From the NCBI RefSeq assembly GCF_014737315.1, contig NZ_JPUF01000033.1, positions 1 through 44,278 of the forward strand: a DNA stretch of 44,278 bases, given 5' to 3'. Made by a program: the position numbers and the translations under genes. This document shows positions 17,573 to 25,409 of the stretch, in pieces. Source of the stretch: Treponema zioleckii (GTDB taxonomy: Bacteria; Spirochaetota; Spirochaetia; Treponematales; Treponemataceae). Each line of letters opens with the position of its first letter. Position 1 is the first letter of the stretch. The notes under the pieces were generated by a model. That model was not told the DNA's origin and ran no database searches. It saw nothing but the letters and a program-made list of their open reading frames with translations.

Positions 17573-19280
17573 ATGAAAGTTTTTTTAGCCAACGGAAAAC
17601 AAAAGTGGCTGTTTTTCGTCTCTTTTGTTTTTGATTTTTAATATTTCCTCATTTGCTCAAAATCGTCTTACAAGCGTTGTGTCAAAGGCGGATTTTTCTG
17701 TCCAGGCTGTGGCTTGGGGGCACACTTTTGCGGGGCGCAATTATATCGCCGCGGGGTGTGGAAGTTCTGTTGAGCTTTGGAATGCTGACACGAACAAAAA
17801 AGAAAAAGTTTTTCTCCACGAAACAGGCAAAAACGAAAATGCTCCGTACCGAGTGGCAAATGTGCTTTCTCTTCAATTCAGCAGCGACGGAAAATATCTT
17901 TTGAGCCTTTGGAGCGACGGAATTGCACAGGTGAACGCGATTCTTTGCGACGGCGAGGGCGAAGAAAACGATGAATTGGCTCAACGGCCCGCTTTAATCC
18001 GCTGGGCGGACAATAAAAACGACGGTGCGCAGGAATCTGACTCAAAAATGGAAGCCGTAACATTCGCCGGGCACAGCTTTAAAATCATCGTGCCGCTGGA
18101 CGGAAAAAATCTTTACGAAAGTTTTGAGCTTCTTGTAACAAAAGAACGACTGATTTCAAAACGGCTCGAATTCAATTCAAAAATTTGGGCGTTGAGTTCA
18201 AGTTCCGACGGAAAATGGATTTTGGCCGCTGAGTCAGACGAAAAAGCGAGTTTGGTGAATACCGAAAATTGGCAGATTGAGAAAACTTTTTTGATTTCAA
18301 AGTCTGCTGGAATCAAACCTGTGCTGAATTCTGACGGAAAACGCATTTTGTGTGCCGACGAAAACGGAAAATTAAAGATTCTTGAAATTCATTCCGGGGC
18401 GGTCGTGGACATTTTGGATTCTGACACGTTCGTGAATTCAGCGAATTTTTCTCCAGACGGAAATCTCGTGGCAAGTGCCACAAAAAACGGAACAGTAAAA
18501 ATTTTTAACGCAGCGAATGGCAAACTTTTGCGTGTCATCGCCCTTAATTCAAATGACGTTGCAAAAGACGTGGTTTTTAGCAATGACGGTCGGTTTGTTC
18601 TTGCGGGAACACAAAACGGATTTTTGTACAAATTCGATTTGACCGAAAAAAAATCGGAAAACAAAACACTTACCGACGACAGCTATTTAATAGAAGAAAA
18701 TAGTGATTCTGCTCTTAAAGCAGATAAATCAAAATCGGAGGACGACGAAAAAATCGTTTACGTTTACAAAAAAAATCCTTCGGAAGACGGCTTGAATCAT
18801 CTTGCATTTGCTTTTGGCTACGAAAATCTTCCAAAGAATTATTACATCGGAATCGAAAGTTTGCAGGTGAGCTACCGAAACTTTTCAAAAATGCCGTTTT
18901 ACTTTGGCGGAAGCGCTTCGCTGGGACTTGGAATCCCCGGAAGCGATTTCCCGTACAAATATTATTCTGGGGGCGAAAAAGTGAACGACCCTTACGAATA
19001 CGTGCTTGATGCGGCTGGATTGGGCGGGGCCGTCTGGTATTTGCCGCAGTACGATTTGCAGCTTTTTTGCGAACTTGCCCTGGGCTTGAATTTTCGGCTG
19101 CTCTACAACAACAGCATTGAAAACAGCAGTTTTGGAAAAATCTACGCAGGCTTGTTCAGCGAGTTTGACGTTGGCGTGCAGTGGAAAATGTTCAGAATTT
19201 GGGGCGGCGTGATTTACGACAGCAATCTTGAACTTTTGGGCAACATTCACGTAGGCTTTACGATACCGTTTGGCAACTGA
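17573..19280 (+). CDS. Beta-propeller (WD40-like) surface protein, N terminus frameshifted
   Basis: Exported protein of unknown function. Residues after the signal peptide hold about six WD40-like blades, each with a turn like SSDGKWIL, NSDGKRIL, SPDGNLVA or SNDGRFVL followed by a strand. The last 170 residues, rich in Tyr, Phe and Gly and ending TIPFGN, look like outer-membrane beta-barrel strands. The main frame runs 17625-19280 but begins with an implausible TTG and no ribosome site. ATG 17573 encodes MKVFLANGKQKWLFFVSFV in another frame. Removing one base in the T-rich stretch 17612-17632 joins it to LIFNISSFAQNR, a complete signal peptide, giving about 568 aa. TATAAT at 17561 suggests a very short or absent leader. 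Confidence 0.65.
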
Positions 19281-19363
19281 AAGTACGCGAGATTCTGAAA
19301 GTTGGGGCAGAATGACTCACGCGGACTATTCGGAAAGTGTGCGAATGTTTTTCAGCTTTGCAG

Positions 19364-19451
19364 AAAGATTCTGTAAGGCTTTCTGAAAGATTCTGCAAGG
19401 CTTGTGGAAAGATTCTGTAAGGCTTACGGAATGATTGAACAAGGCTTCTTG
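19364..19451. repeat. 22-bp tandem repeat, four copies
   Basis: Units starting AAAGATTCTGTAAGGCTT begin at 19364, 19386 and 19408, with a diverged fourth copy at 19430. The period is exactly 22. They lie in the non-coding gap after the propeller gene. Confidence 0.88.
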
Positions 19452-19531
19452 GAATATTATTCAAAGATTGCGGAACATTATGGGACTGTCCAATATGTTT
19501 GTTGCACAGTCTCATTCCGGATTTGAGAAAT

Positions 19532-19641
19532 GTCATTCCGAATTTGGCGAGTGACATTCCGAATCAGAGTGATGTCATTCCGAACTTGGCGAGTGACATT
19601 TCGAATCAGAGCGGTGTCATTCCGAACTTGTTTCGGAATCT
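19532..19641. repeat. 42-bp tandem repeat upstream of a lipoprotein gene
   Basis: Units beginning GTCATTCCGAA start at 19532, 19574 and 19616; the third is partial and ends CTTGTTTCGGAATC. Each unit contains GTCATTCCG and GTGACATT(T/C)CG, so it seems built from the GTCATTCCG half of the dispersed element. A frame reads through it into the lipoprotein gene (from 19499), but the real start is downstream. Confidence 0.88.
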
Positions 19642-19675
19642 TTATTTGTTTGAAATTATTTGGAGAAAAATTAAG

Positions 19676-20890
19676 ATGAAAGCAAGTTTTGCTAAAATCA
19701 CTTTATTTTTAATCGCAATTTTATATCTCGCTTCCTGCGGCAATTCCCTCGACGATATGCTCGACAATTACAATAAAAATTTCTCTGGCGGTGGTTCAGA
19801 AGTGAGCAAAAGCGAAATTGAGCCTGTTATTGACGAAAAAGAACTTTTGCTTGATTCCTACGTTGTAAGCCAGATTGCGACGCTAAACCTTGCGGCTCCC
19901 TATTCTTTTTCTGACTACAAGTGGGTTGTGCAGGACGCAGATACACTTGAGACAATCGAAGTGAACACTGATTTTGACACGACAGATTCAACACGAAAAT
20001 TCATACTCTATATTCCGACTTCTAATCTAAAAGCCCAAAAAAGCTATAGACTTTGCTTAAATTTGAATGACGGCGAGTACACGGATGCGGCGACTCTTGC
20101 TGTATACAATGATTATTTTTTTAATACTGGAATAGTTACAATTCCTCCGACAATTGCCTCTTCCGTTTCTTCAAGCGCGATGCGCTCAATTCTTCCAGAT
20201 TCTTCTATATGTAATGCTTCAAATTACAAAATAAAGGCCTATGCGAAGAATAAAATTTATGATTCTAAATCCAAATTTTTAGACTTTAGAACTTCGGATA
20301 TATTTGCAGATTTGAATTCAAATACCGGTTACTTAACGTTTAACGAACGAGGCTATTGGGATATTACTTTGTTTTTTATTCCAAATGATACGACTGTTCG
20401 TGGGCAGAATAAAGAAAATTCAGAAAATGATGATGATTATTTAAAGTATTTAATGAAAATCGCTTCGTTGAGTGCCATTTCTACAATAGATAATCGTTAT
20501 GAAAGCAAAGAAGTTTCTTTTAAATTGCTGCCTGTTTCTGGAGGGGAAAACTCCGGTTCCGCTGAACTTATGCTTTATGCAAACGGATGGACTCCAGATT
20601 CTGCTACGGAGAGTTTTTCAGCAAAAATCTTAACGAGTTCTGATTCTACAGATGCTGCTGTGCTTGGTGCGGAACAGCCACTTGTGCTTGTAACAGATTC
20701 TGCTTCTGCTGCAAGCATAACATTTACAGATTTACCAACTGGCACACACAGATTTGTGCTTTCTGGAACATACAACAATGGAACGGATGAAGTCACTTGC
20801 GAATGGTCAGACTCAATTGTAATTGTCGCGGGGCAAACCACAAAAAAAACGATAGGGATACCGCGTTTTATAAACAGAAGTGGAACTTAA
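19676..20890 (+). CDS. Hypothetical lipoprotein with shared C-terminal module
   Basis: Predicted outer-surface or periplasmic lipoprotein (404 aa); function unknown. The signal peptide MKASFAKITLFLIAILYLAS leads to lipidated Cys21. ATG 19676 has GGAG at good distance; the longer open frame from 19499 only translates the 42-bp repeats. Residues from about 290 to the end form a module with GSAELMLY, GTHRFVLSGTYNNG and WSDSIVIVAGQTTKKTIGIP. The next gene has the same module at residues 175-292. The protein stops right after the module, so it may be a shortened relative or a partner of its neighbour. The gap to the next gene is 112 bases. Confidence 0.8.
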   Translation: MKASFAKITLFLIAILYLASCGNSLDDMLDNYNKNFSGGGSEVSKSEIEPVIDEKELLLDSYVVSQIATLNLAAPYSFSDYKWVVQDADTLETIEVNTDFDTTDSTRKFILYIPTSNLKAQKSYRLCLNLNDGEYTDAATLAVYNDYFFNTGIVTIPPTIASSVSSSAMRSILPDSSICNASNYKIKAYAKNKIYDSKSKFLDFRTSDIFADLNSNTGYLTFNERGYWDITLFFIPNDTTVRGQNKENSENDDDYLKYLMKIASLSAISTIDNRYESKEVSFKLLPVSGGENSGSAELMLYANGWTPDSATESFSAKILTSSDSTDAAVLGAEQPLVLVTDSASAASITFTDLPTGTHRFVLSGTYNNGTDEVTCEWSDSIVIVAGQTTKKTIGIPRFINRSGT

Positions 20891-21002
20891 AGGAGGAGCG
20901 TGGAATTGGAGATTAAGAAGTAAGAATCTGTCGTTGGATATTACGCTGGCACTGCCAGCATAATTAACGTGAAAATAAATAAAAAGGAATATAGGAGTAA
21001 TT

Positions 21003-23153
21003 ATGAAAAAAATTACAAAATTTTCAGCACTTGCTGTGTTGGGTGCAATGTTCTTTGCAGCTTGCTCGAACATTACAGACGGAGAAGTTGAAGGTATAAA
21101 CGCTTCTACAGCAGAAGAAGGCACGCTTTCAATTTCTATCACATCTTCTTCAAATTTGATTGACTTCAAAAATGAAAATTCCCGAACTATTTTGCCAAAT
21201 GCAAAGAAAGCAGACGACTTTGATTTCTATTTGGCAATTCAAGACGCTGCAAATCCAAACAGCGGATACACAAGTGTAAAAAAAGTTAACGTAACCCAAG
21301 ATGAAACCGACAGCAAAAAAGGTGTTGTTTCTGTTACGCTTTCAAAAGCGAATTACAACTTTAAACTTTATGCCGTAAAAAAGACAGATGCCGCAACTTT
21401 GGGCGACGAAACAACTGACGGTGAAGTAAGTGCAATTGCCTGCCTTGTAGGTTATGCATCGGCAGACTTGCGTTACGGCGAAAGTGCAGCGTTCCATCTA
21501 CGGGCAGACGGGCTTACAACAAAAGGTGGAGCAGAGTTGAGCCTTTATCAGGAGGGGGAGTGGGTTGCACTTACAGATGATTACACAATCAACGGAAAAC
21601 TCGTATATCTTAATACTACGAGTGATGGTTCAATAACTCACAATGAAGGTGACACCGTTGAAACTACATCTGAAGACATTGAAGTCGCAAACTTTTCAGC
21701 TTCTGATCCGTCTTCTGCAAACTATACTTGTTCAGACATCGCTCCTGGAACATATAACTTTGTTCTTTCGTTCACTCAAGTTTCTGACACTTCAAAAGTT
21801 TTTGAATGGAGCGACACAATCGTTATTTTGCCAGGCGAAACAACAACAAGAACAATTGGTATTCCATGCGTAATTAATACAATTCCTGAGGCCCCAACAG
21901 ACTTTAAGGTTGGATACATTGACAATTCAGTTGTTGCAAAAGACGTTGGCTATTACGACGCAGAATTTGTATGGACTGATGCTAGTAAGAACGAAAAGAA
22001 CTTTCAGATTGAATGGCTCAAAGTTCCTGCTGGACTTGCAAAAGCTGATGTTATAACTCCAACTTCTGATGATGAATGGAAAACTCTCCTTGAAAAGTCT
22101 ACTGCTGCCGATTCTGCAACTGAAACTGTAGTTTACGGTTATGACGCAAATGGTTCTGGAAACGCATTTGTAGGCGATGTAGACGTTTATAAATCAGGTT
22201 CTCTTGGACGCAATCAGCAAACTGCAACTTTCAAGGCCGCTTACGGATGCCGTTACATTGCCCGTATTCGTTCTTTGAACAACGTTGGTGAATCTGAATG
22301 GGTTTATGCAACTGTTGATGAAAACATTGAAGCCAACGCTGAAACCGGAGCGTCTGCAGCAAAAGGCTTTGCTTCAAAATTGATTAACCGCTACAAAATT
22401 GTTTACACTCTTGGAAAAGGTCAGTTTGTAAAAGATGACGGCAATGGAAATGACGTTAAAGATACAAGCATTGCCACTGTATATTTTGAAAGTGAAGACA
22501 GTTCGTATACTCCAGCAGATACTGCATCCGAAACTGCAGAATCTGGTAAAATTGCAATAATGCAGCCAGACGGAAAAACAGAATTTAATTCTGGCTACCT
22601 TGTAGATGGAACGTATGGTAGTACAACAACTCCACTTTTGAAGAATGGCTCTATGCCATGGCAGAACTGGAGTTTGGACGGTTCTACTTCTTATGGCAGC
22701 CAGTTCTACGGCGGTTCAGAAAACCTTTTCCTTACAGCAATGTACACTCTTGGTACAGTTGAAATCATAGACTTTAACGATTACATTATCGAACTTACAG
22801 CTGACAAAACCTTTACAACATCTGCAAGTGCTGATTCTACAGAAATGGTTGGCAAGTCAATTACTTATTCTGTAGCAGATTTAACAGCGGATACAAATGA
22901 ATGGACGTTGAAATCTAAGAAATCTAACTACAAATATGATTCTGTAGACTTTACGATTAAGTCTACAAAAGCTGATGCGCCTTCAGGTGAAACACACAAT
23001 GCGACAACAACAGACAGTGGTGTTACATGGACGCTCCCAATTCCTGTAAAATCACTTGCTCCAGGACTCTATCAGGTAACAATTAGAGCTCATAGTGCTG
23101 TTAAGAGCGATTATGCATTCACAGAAACTGTAATTCTTAACATTACCGACTAA
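21003..23153 (+). CDS. Large multidomain lipoprotein (FnIII- and InlB B-like)
   Basis: Predicted surface lipoprotein (716 aa). The signal peptide ends FFAAC with Cys21. Residues about 40-170 are a beta-rich N-terminal domain. Residues 175-292 repeat the module of the preceding lipoprotein, with GGAELSLY, GTYNFVLSFTQ and WSDTIVILPGETTTRTIGIP. Residues about 296-445 look like a fibronectin type III domain (PEAPTDFKVGY ... YIARIRSLNNVGESEW). From about 455, RYKIVYTLGKGQF resembles the start of Listeria-Bacteroides (InlB B) repeats. The C-terminal domain (about 590-716) is unassigned. ATG 21003 follows ATAGGAG. A role in surface binding is suggested only by the domain types. Confidence 0.8.
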   Translation: MKKITKFSALAVLGAMFFAACSNITDGEVEGINASTAEEGTLSISITSSSNLIDFKNENSRTILPNAKKADDFDFYLAIQDAANPNSGYTSVKKVNVTQDETDSKKGVVSVTLSKANYNFKLYAVKKTDAATLGDETTDGEVSAIACLVGYASADLRYGESAAFHLRADGLTTKGGAELSLYQEGEWVALTDDYTINGKLVYLNTTSDGSITHNEGDTVETTSEDIEVANFSASDPSSANYTCSDIAPGTYNFVLSFTQVSDTSKVFEWSDTIVILPGETTTRTIGIPCVINTIPEAPTDFKVGYIDNSVVAKDVGYYDAEFVWTDASKNEKNFQIEWLKVPAGLAKADVITPTSDDEWKTLLEKSTAADSATETVVYGYDANGSGNAFVGDVDVYKSGSLGRNQQTATFKAAYGCRYIARIRSLNNVGESEWVYATVDENIEANAETGASAAKGFASKLINRYKIVYTLGKGQFVKDDGNGNDVKDTSIATVYFESEDSSYTPADTASETAESGKIAIMQPDGKTEFNSGYLVDGTYGSTTTPLLKNGSMPWQNWSLDGSTSYGSQFYGGSENLFLTAMYTLGTVEIIDFNDYIIELTADKTFTTSASADSTEMVGKSITYSVADLTADTNEWTLKSKKSNYKYDSVDFTIKSTKADAPSGETHNATTTDSGVTWTLPIPVKSLAPGLYQVTIRAHSAVKSDYAFTETVILNITD

Positions 23154-23166
23154 CCCCTAGCTCCCT

Positions 23167-23198
23167 AACGGCTGCCCTAATCGGCAGCCGTTTTTTTT
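23167..23198 (+). terminator. Intrinsic terminator after the lipoprotein pair
   Basis: AACGGCTGCC (23167-23176) and GGCAGCCGTT (23183-23192) form a perfect 10-bp stem with loop CTAATC, followed by T residues up to 23198. Confidence 0.95.
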
Positions 23199-23345
23199 GC
23201 CATGATGGACAAAAAGTCAAATCTGTCTAGATGTGTGATAAATTAATCTAAAAATCAGAAGATTCAGAGTGACCAAAAACTTAATTCTATAACGTTATTT
23301 TGAGTCTGCTTCTGAATCTTTGCGTAGACTTTGCTCGGCAAACGT

Positions 23346-23371
23346 GGATGCTGAATCGAGTTCAGCATGAC
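23346..23371. repeat. Half copy of the ...CAGCATGAC element
   Basis: GGATGCTGAA and TTCAGCATGAC form a hairpin identical in design to the halves at 4447 and 40161. The rest of the gap 23199-23468 holds no supported gene. An ORF across it (23300-23557) only translates the repeat and lies in the wrong frame for the toxin remnant that follows. Confidence 0.65.
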
Positions 23372-23468
23372 CGACAAGGTTTGTGCGGCCGCCCCGTACA
23401 GTCAGGCATCACACACCGTCCTAAGGTGGACCTAAGTCAATATAGTGACACAGAAAATGCTAGTTTAA

Positions 23469-23663
23469 GCTGCAAGTTCCGTAAAAAAAGTTCCAAATCC
23501 AAACGGAAAGAAAGGTTGTCTGGCTCATCAAAATACGATAGATTCGATAAAACCTAGAAATCCTAGGGAGCCAAAATACAAGACAGAACCATTTTATAAA
23601 GATAAAGATGTTTATAGAACAACTTGCGACGAAATTGAATTATATTGGGAGCAATATAAATAA
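23469..23663 (+). pseudogene. Polymorphic-toxin C-terminal fragment 1
   Basis: An open stretch without its own start, right after a stop codon. It reads AASSVKKVPNPNGKKG, then AHQNTIDSIKPRNPREPKY, and ends ELYWEQYK. The VPNPNGKKG...AHQ segment resembles the boundary where exchangeable toxin tips are attached in polymorphic toxins; this comes from memory of the families, not a search. Its stop overlaps the next start (TAATG, 23661-23665), the usual toxin-immunity junction. The part before 23469 of any parent toxin is missing, so it cannot be made as it stands. The second half of a similar domain occurs at 23982-24221. Confidence 0.6.
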
Positions 23664-24007
23664 TGAAAGAAGAGCTATATAAAAGTGTAAAATCTTTGCA
23701 TGATTGTAATGTAGAAAAAATCGAAATAAAGCAAGTCGCTTTTTCAAAAGATTGTCCGATTGATTATCCTAAAGATTGTTTTGAAATAGAAATCAAAATA
23801 GTAAAATCTGAAGATATTCAATCAAAGAATTGGATTGTTTTTCATTTCTCGGATGTTGAAGAATTTTCCATAAAAAAAACACCGATATGGGAGTGGCTGA
23901 TATATGACTGCGATGTAATATTTGAGGACGGTTTTTATATTTTTACAATTGACGATTATATAAAAATTATCTGTTCTAAAATTGAATATTTTGCAGAATC
24001 AAAATGA
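23663..24007 (+). CDS. Small acidic protein, probable immunity protein 1
   Basis: Cytosolic-looking protein of 114 aa with no signal peptide or membrane segment, rich in Asp, Glu, Ile and Lys, and not matched to a named family. It begins inside the stop codon of toxin fragment 1 and is much more AT-rich than the core genes around the island. The end WLIYDCDVIFEDGFYIF...KIICSKIEYF has a mixed alpha/beta look often seen in immunity proteins. No separate ribosome site is seen, consistent with coupling to the frame before it. Function is inferred from position only. Confidence 0.65.
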   Translation: MKEELYKSVKSLHDCNVEKIEIKQVAFSKDCPIDYPKDCFEIEIKIVKSEDIQSKNWIVFHFSDVEEFSIKKTPIWEWLIYDCDVIFEDGFYIFTIDDYIKIICSKIEYFAESK

Positions 24008-24221
24008 TTGTTTTGATTGGATTCAGCAGAACAAAAAATTGTCTTGTGAGATTACTAAAATACATCAGGCTGGTAAAGTGAATAAAAATGGCTTACCAGT
24101 AACGAGAGAATCTAAAGCAATTGAGGATATTATGACTTCTCCAAAATATAATGAAAATCCGGTTCCAGTTTATTTTTGGCCATATAATAAGCCAGGAATG
24201 GAACCAATAATTTATGATTAA
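23982..24221 (+). pseudogene. Polymorphic-toxin C-terminal fragment 2
   Basis: Frame of 79 aa whose first codons overlap the end of immunity gene 1, so the true junction is near 24000. It reads WIQQNKKLSCEITKIHQAGK, then HQAGKVNKNGLPVTRESKAI and FWPYN, and ends PIIYD. The (H/Y)Q.GK.N..G.PV.RE...I.DI pattern followed by PYN is, from memory, typical of the second half of a toxin domain whose first half starts like fragment 1 (NGKKG..AHQ). It stops 20 bases before the next small gene. It is likely a remnant separated from its N-terminal part by a cassette insertion. Confidence 0.6.
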
Positions 24222-24241
24222 TAATGACAAGGAGTAATTTT

Positions 24242-24620
24242 ATGGGTAGACAATTTGGTTTTATAATGGATGAAAACGATGAGAAAGCTTTTTTTGACTT
24301 TGTTAAGCAAAATAATTCTTTTTATGATAATGATAATCGCTATGGTGCAAGAGAAATTAATGAGTTCCCGCTTGAAAAATGGTCCTCATTGTATATTTAT
24401 AATAAACAGTTTGGAGATTTAGTTTTACAAAAAAAATTATGGGAAATACTGGATAGATTATTTTTATTCTCCAGTGATTGAATTTCTCCATACTTGGGTT
24501 ATGGACAATGAACAAAGAATAACCAGAGGCAGACTATGGGTAGAAATGAAGTTCTGGAATGAAAATGAAGAGTTTGTGCAGGTTTATTTGGATTTATACC
24601 TATTCCAGGAAGTTCTATAA
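24242..24620 (+). CDS. Probable immunity protein 2, frameshifted in an A8 run
   Basis: Start ATG 24242 (MGRQFGFIMDENDEKAFFDF) follows AAGGAG; the frame also opens at 24224, but that would include the ribosome site. The frame as written ends at 24481 after a nonsense tail. Removing one A from the run 24429-24436 changes the tail to LQKNYGKYWIDYFYSPVIEF and continues through HTWVMDNEQRITRGRLWVEM to 24620, about 125 aa. The final residues after WNENEEFV enter sequence of toxin fragment 3, so the C terminus was probably rewritten by recombination. The small acidic type and the position after a toxin fragment suggest immunity; no family is recognised. Confidence 0.6.
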
Positions 24621-24703
24621 TAGGCGGTTTTATCGGAGGTGGTATCTCTGGTTTTTATGTAAATACTAAACTCAATGAACTGTTTGATGATTTAGGCTGG
24701 TAA
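24569..24703 (+). pseudogene. Toxin C-terminal fragment 3 (glycine-rich membrane segment)
   Basis: An open stretch without a start. It reads AGLFGFIPIPGSSIIGGFIG, then GGGISGFYVNTKLN, and ends ELFDDLGW, stopping 9 bases before the next gene. The Gly-x3-Gly-rich hydrophobic segment resembles tails of pore-forming or membrane-entering toxins and of some secreted effectors. It overlaps the end of immunity gene 2 in another frame. The small membrane protein that follows is the natural candidate for its partner. Confidence 0.5.
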
Positions 24704-24712
24704 GATTGTAAA

Positions 24713-25180
24713 ATGAAAAAACATTATTTTAATATATTTCGTAAAGTAAAACTCTTTTTTTCTTTCATTGTTTCTGTCGCAGCTGTTGTAAGCATAGATG
24801 TTTTGGATAAAAAAACAGTATCGTTTGTTTCTTTGTTTTTCTACGTTTTCTTCCTAGTGGGAGGCATTGCATTATTGTATGAAAAAAACTATTACTATGG
24901 GGATGAAATAATAGATACTCCTAAGTTCTTTAGAAAACGCATAAGAAAATTTTCTCAAATAATTGCAATAGAAAAAGGATATGATAGAACTGTGTATATA
25001 CACTTTCTTCCAAATAAAACTATGAAACCTATTTATTCGGGTAAAACTGTTATAGAATATGCCTTTCAAAAAAAAGAGTTGATAGAGATGATAAAAAAAA
25101 TAGTTCTTTATAATCCAAATGTTAAATTTATAAAAAACAAGGTGATAGTTTTGAGAGAAGATTTTATAAAAGAATTATAA
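24713..25180 (+). CDS. Small membrane protein, probable immunity protein 3
   Basis: Protein of 155 aa. Two hydrophobic segments (about residues 12-28 and 36-56) are followed by a basic cytoplasmic tail of about 95 residues, including RKRIRKFSQIIAIEKGY. This two-helix layout is common among immunity proteins that protect the inner membrane from pore-forming toxins, fitting the glycine-rich fragment just upstream. It is very AT-rich, with many AAA and ATA codons. The nearest Shine-Dalgarno candidate is weak (AAGATTGTAAA before ATG 24713). A strong hairpin lies just after its stop. No named family recognised. Confidence 0.6.
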   Translation: MKKHYFNIFRKVKLFFSFIVSVAAVVSIDVLDKKTVSFVSLFFYVFFLVGGIALLYEKNYYYGDEIIDTPKFFRKRIRKFSQIIAIEKGYDRTVYIHFLPNKTMKPIYSGKTVIEYAFQKKELIEMIKKIVLYNPNVKFIKNKVIVLREDFIKEL

Positions 25181-25221
25181 TTCACATATGCCACATTTTC
25201 CAAAACGTGGCATATGTGAAT
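25180..25221. terminator. Perfect hairpin after membrane gene, terminator-like
   Basis: TTCACATATGCCAC (25181-25194) and GTGGCATATGTGAA (25207-25220) pair perfectly, with one more A-T pair outside. No T run follows on either strand, so termination is possible but not assured. It marks the edge between an AT-rich cassette and a GC-rich remnant. Confidence 0.6.
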
Positions 25222-25345
25222 ATCCTTTGATAGAACGACGGTTATAATTACGGACTACGCGTGGGGCTACTACCGCGACAGCTCAAAGAAGGGCGTGCGC
25301 GAGTCCAAGCGGTACCGCCGTGTCTACGCCTGGTACGAGTATTGA
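25220..25345 (+). pseudogene. GC-rich protein fragment of foreign codon use
   Basis: An open stretch with no start between stop codons. It reads ISFDRTTVIITDYAWGYYRD, then SSKKGVRESKRYRRVYAWYE and Y, then stops. Codons are TAC, GCG, GGC, CGC, GAC: third positions are mostly G or C, unlike the A/T-rich genes on both sides and richer than the core genes. It overlaps or abuts toxin fragment 4 in another frame. It is probably a remnant of another gene joined here by recombination. The family is not recognised. Confidence 0.45.
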
Positions 25346-25409
25346 ATTTCCGCCAATTTGGAATGATTGGATTGAGGAATATGCTTCTAACGCAAGGATT
25401 GTAAAATGA
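25338..25409 (+). pseudogene. Toxin C-terminal fragment 4
   Basis: Reads SIEFPPIWNDWIEEYASNAR, then IVK and a TGA that overlaps the next ATG (ATGA at 25406-25409). This four-base overlap with a small AT-rich gene repeats the design of fragment 1. Only about 23 residues are left. The upstream join with the GC-rich fragment lies near 25335-25345. It is called a toxin remnant purely because of the arrangement. Confidence 0.45.

Noticed and set aside
23400-23470. Possible insertion-sequence end near GTCCTAAGGTGGACCTAAG
   Set aside because: GGTGGACC and the following bases look IS-like, but no transposase frame, matching second end or duplication was found.
23300-23557. 85-aa open frame including MLNRVQHDR
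   Set aside because: The MLN.VQHD string is the translation of the dispersed CAGCATGAC repeat; the rest is out of frame with the toxin fragment.
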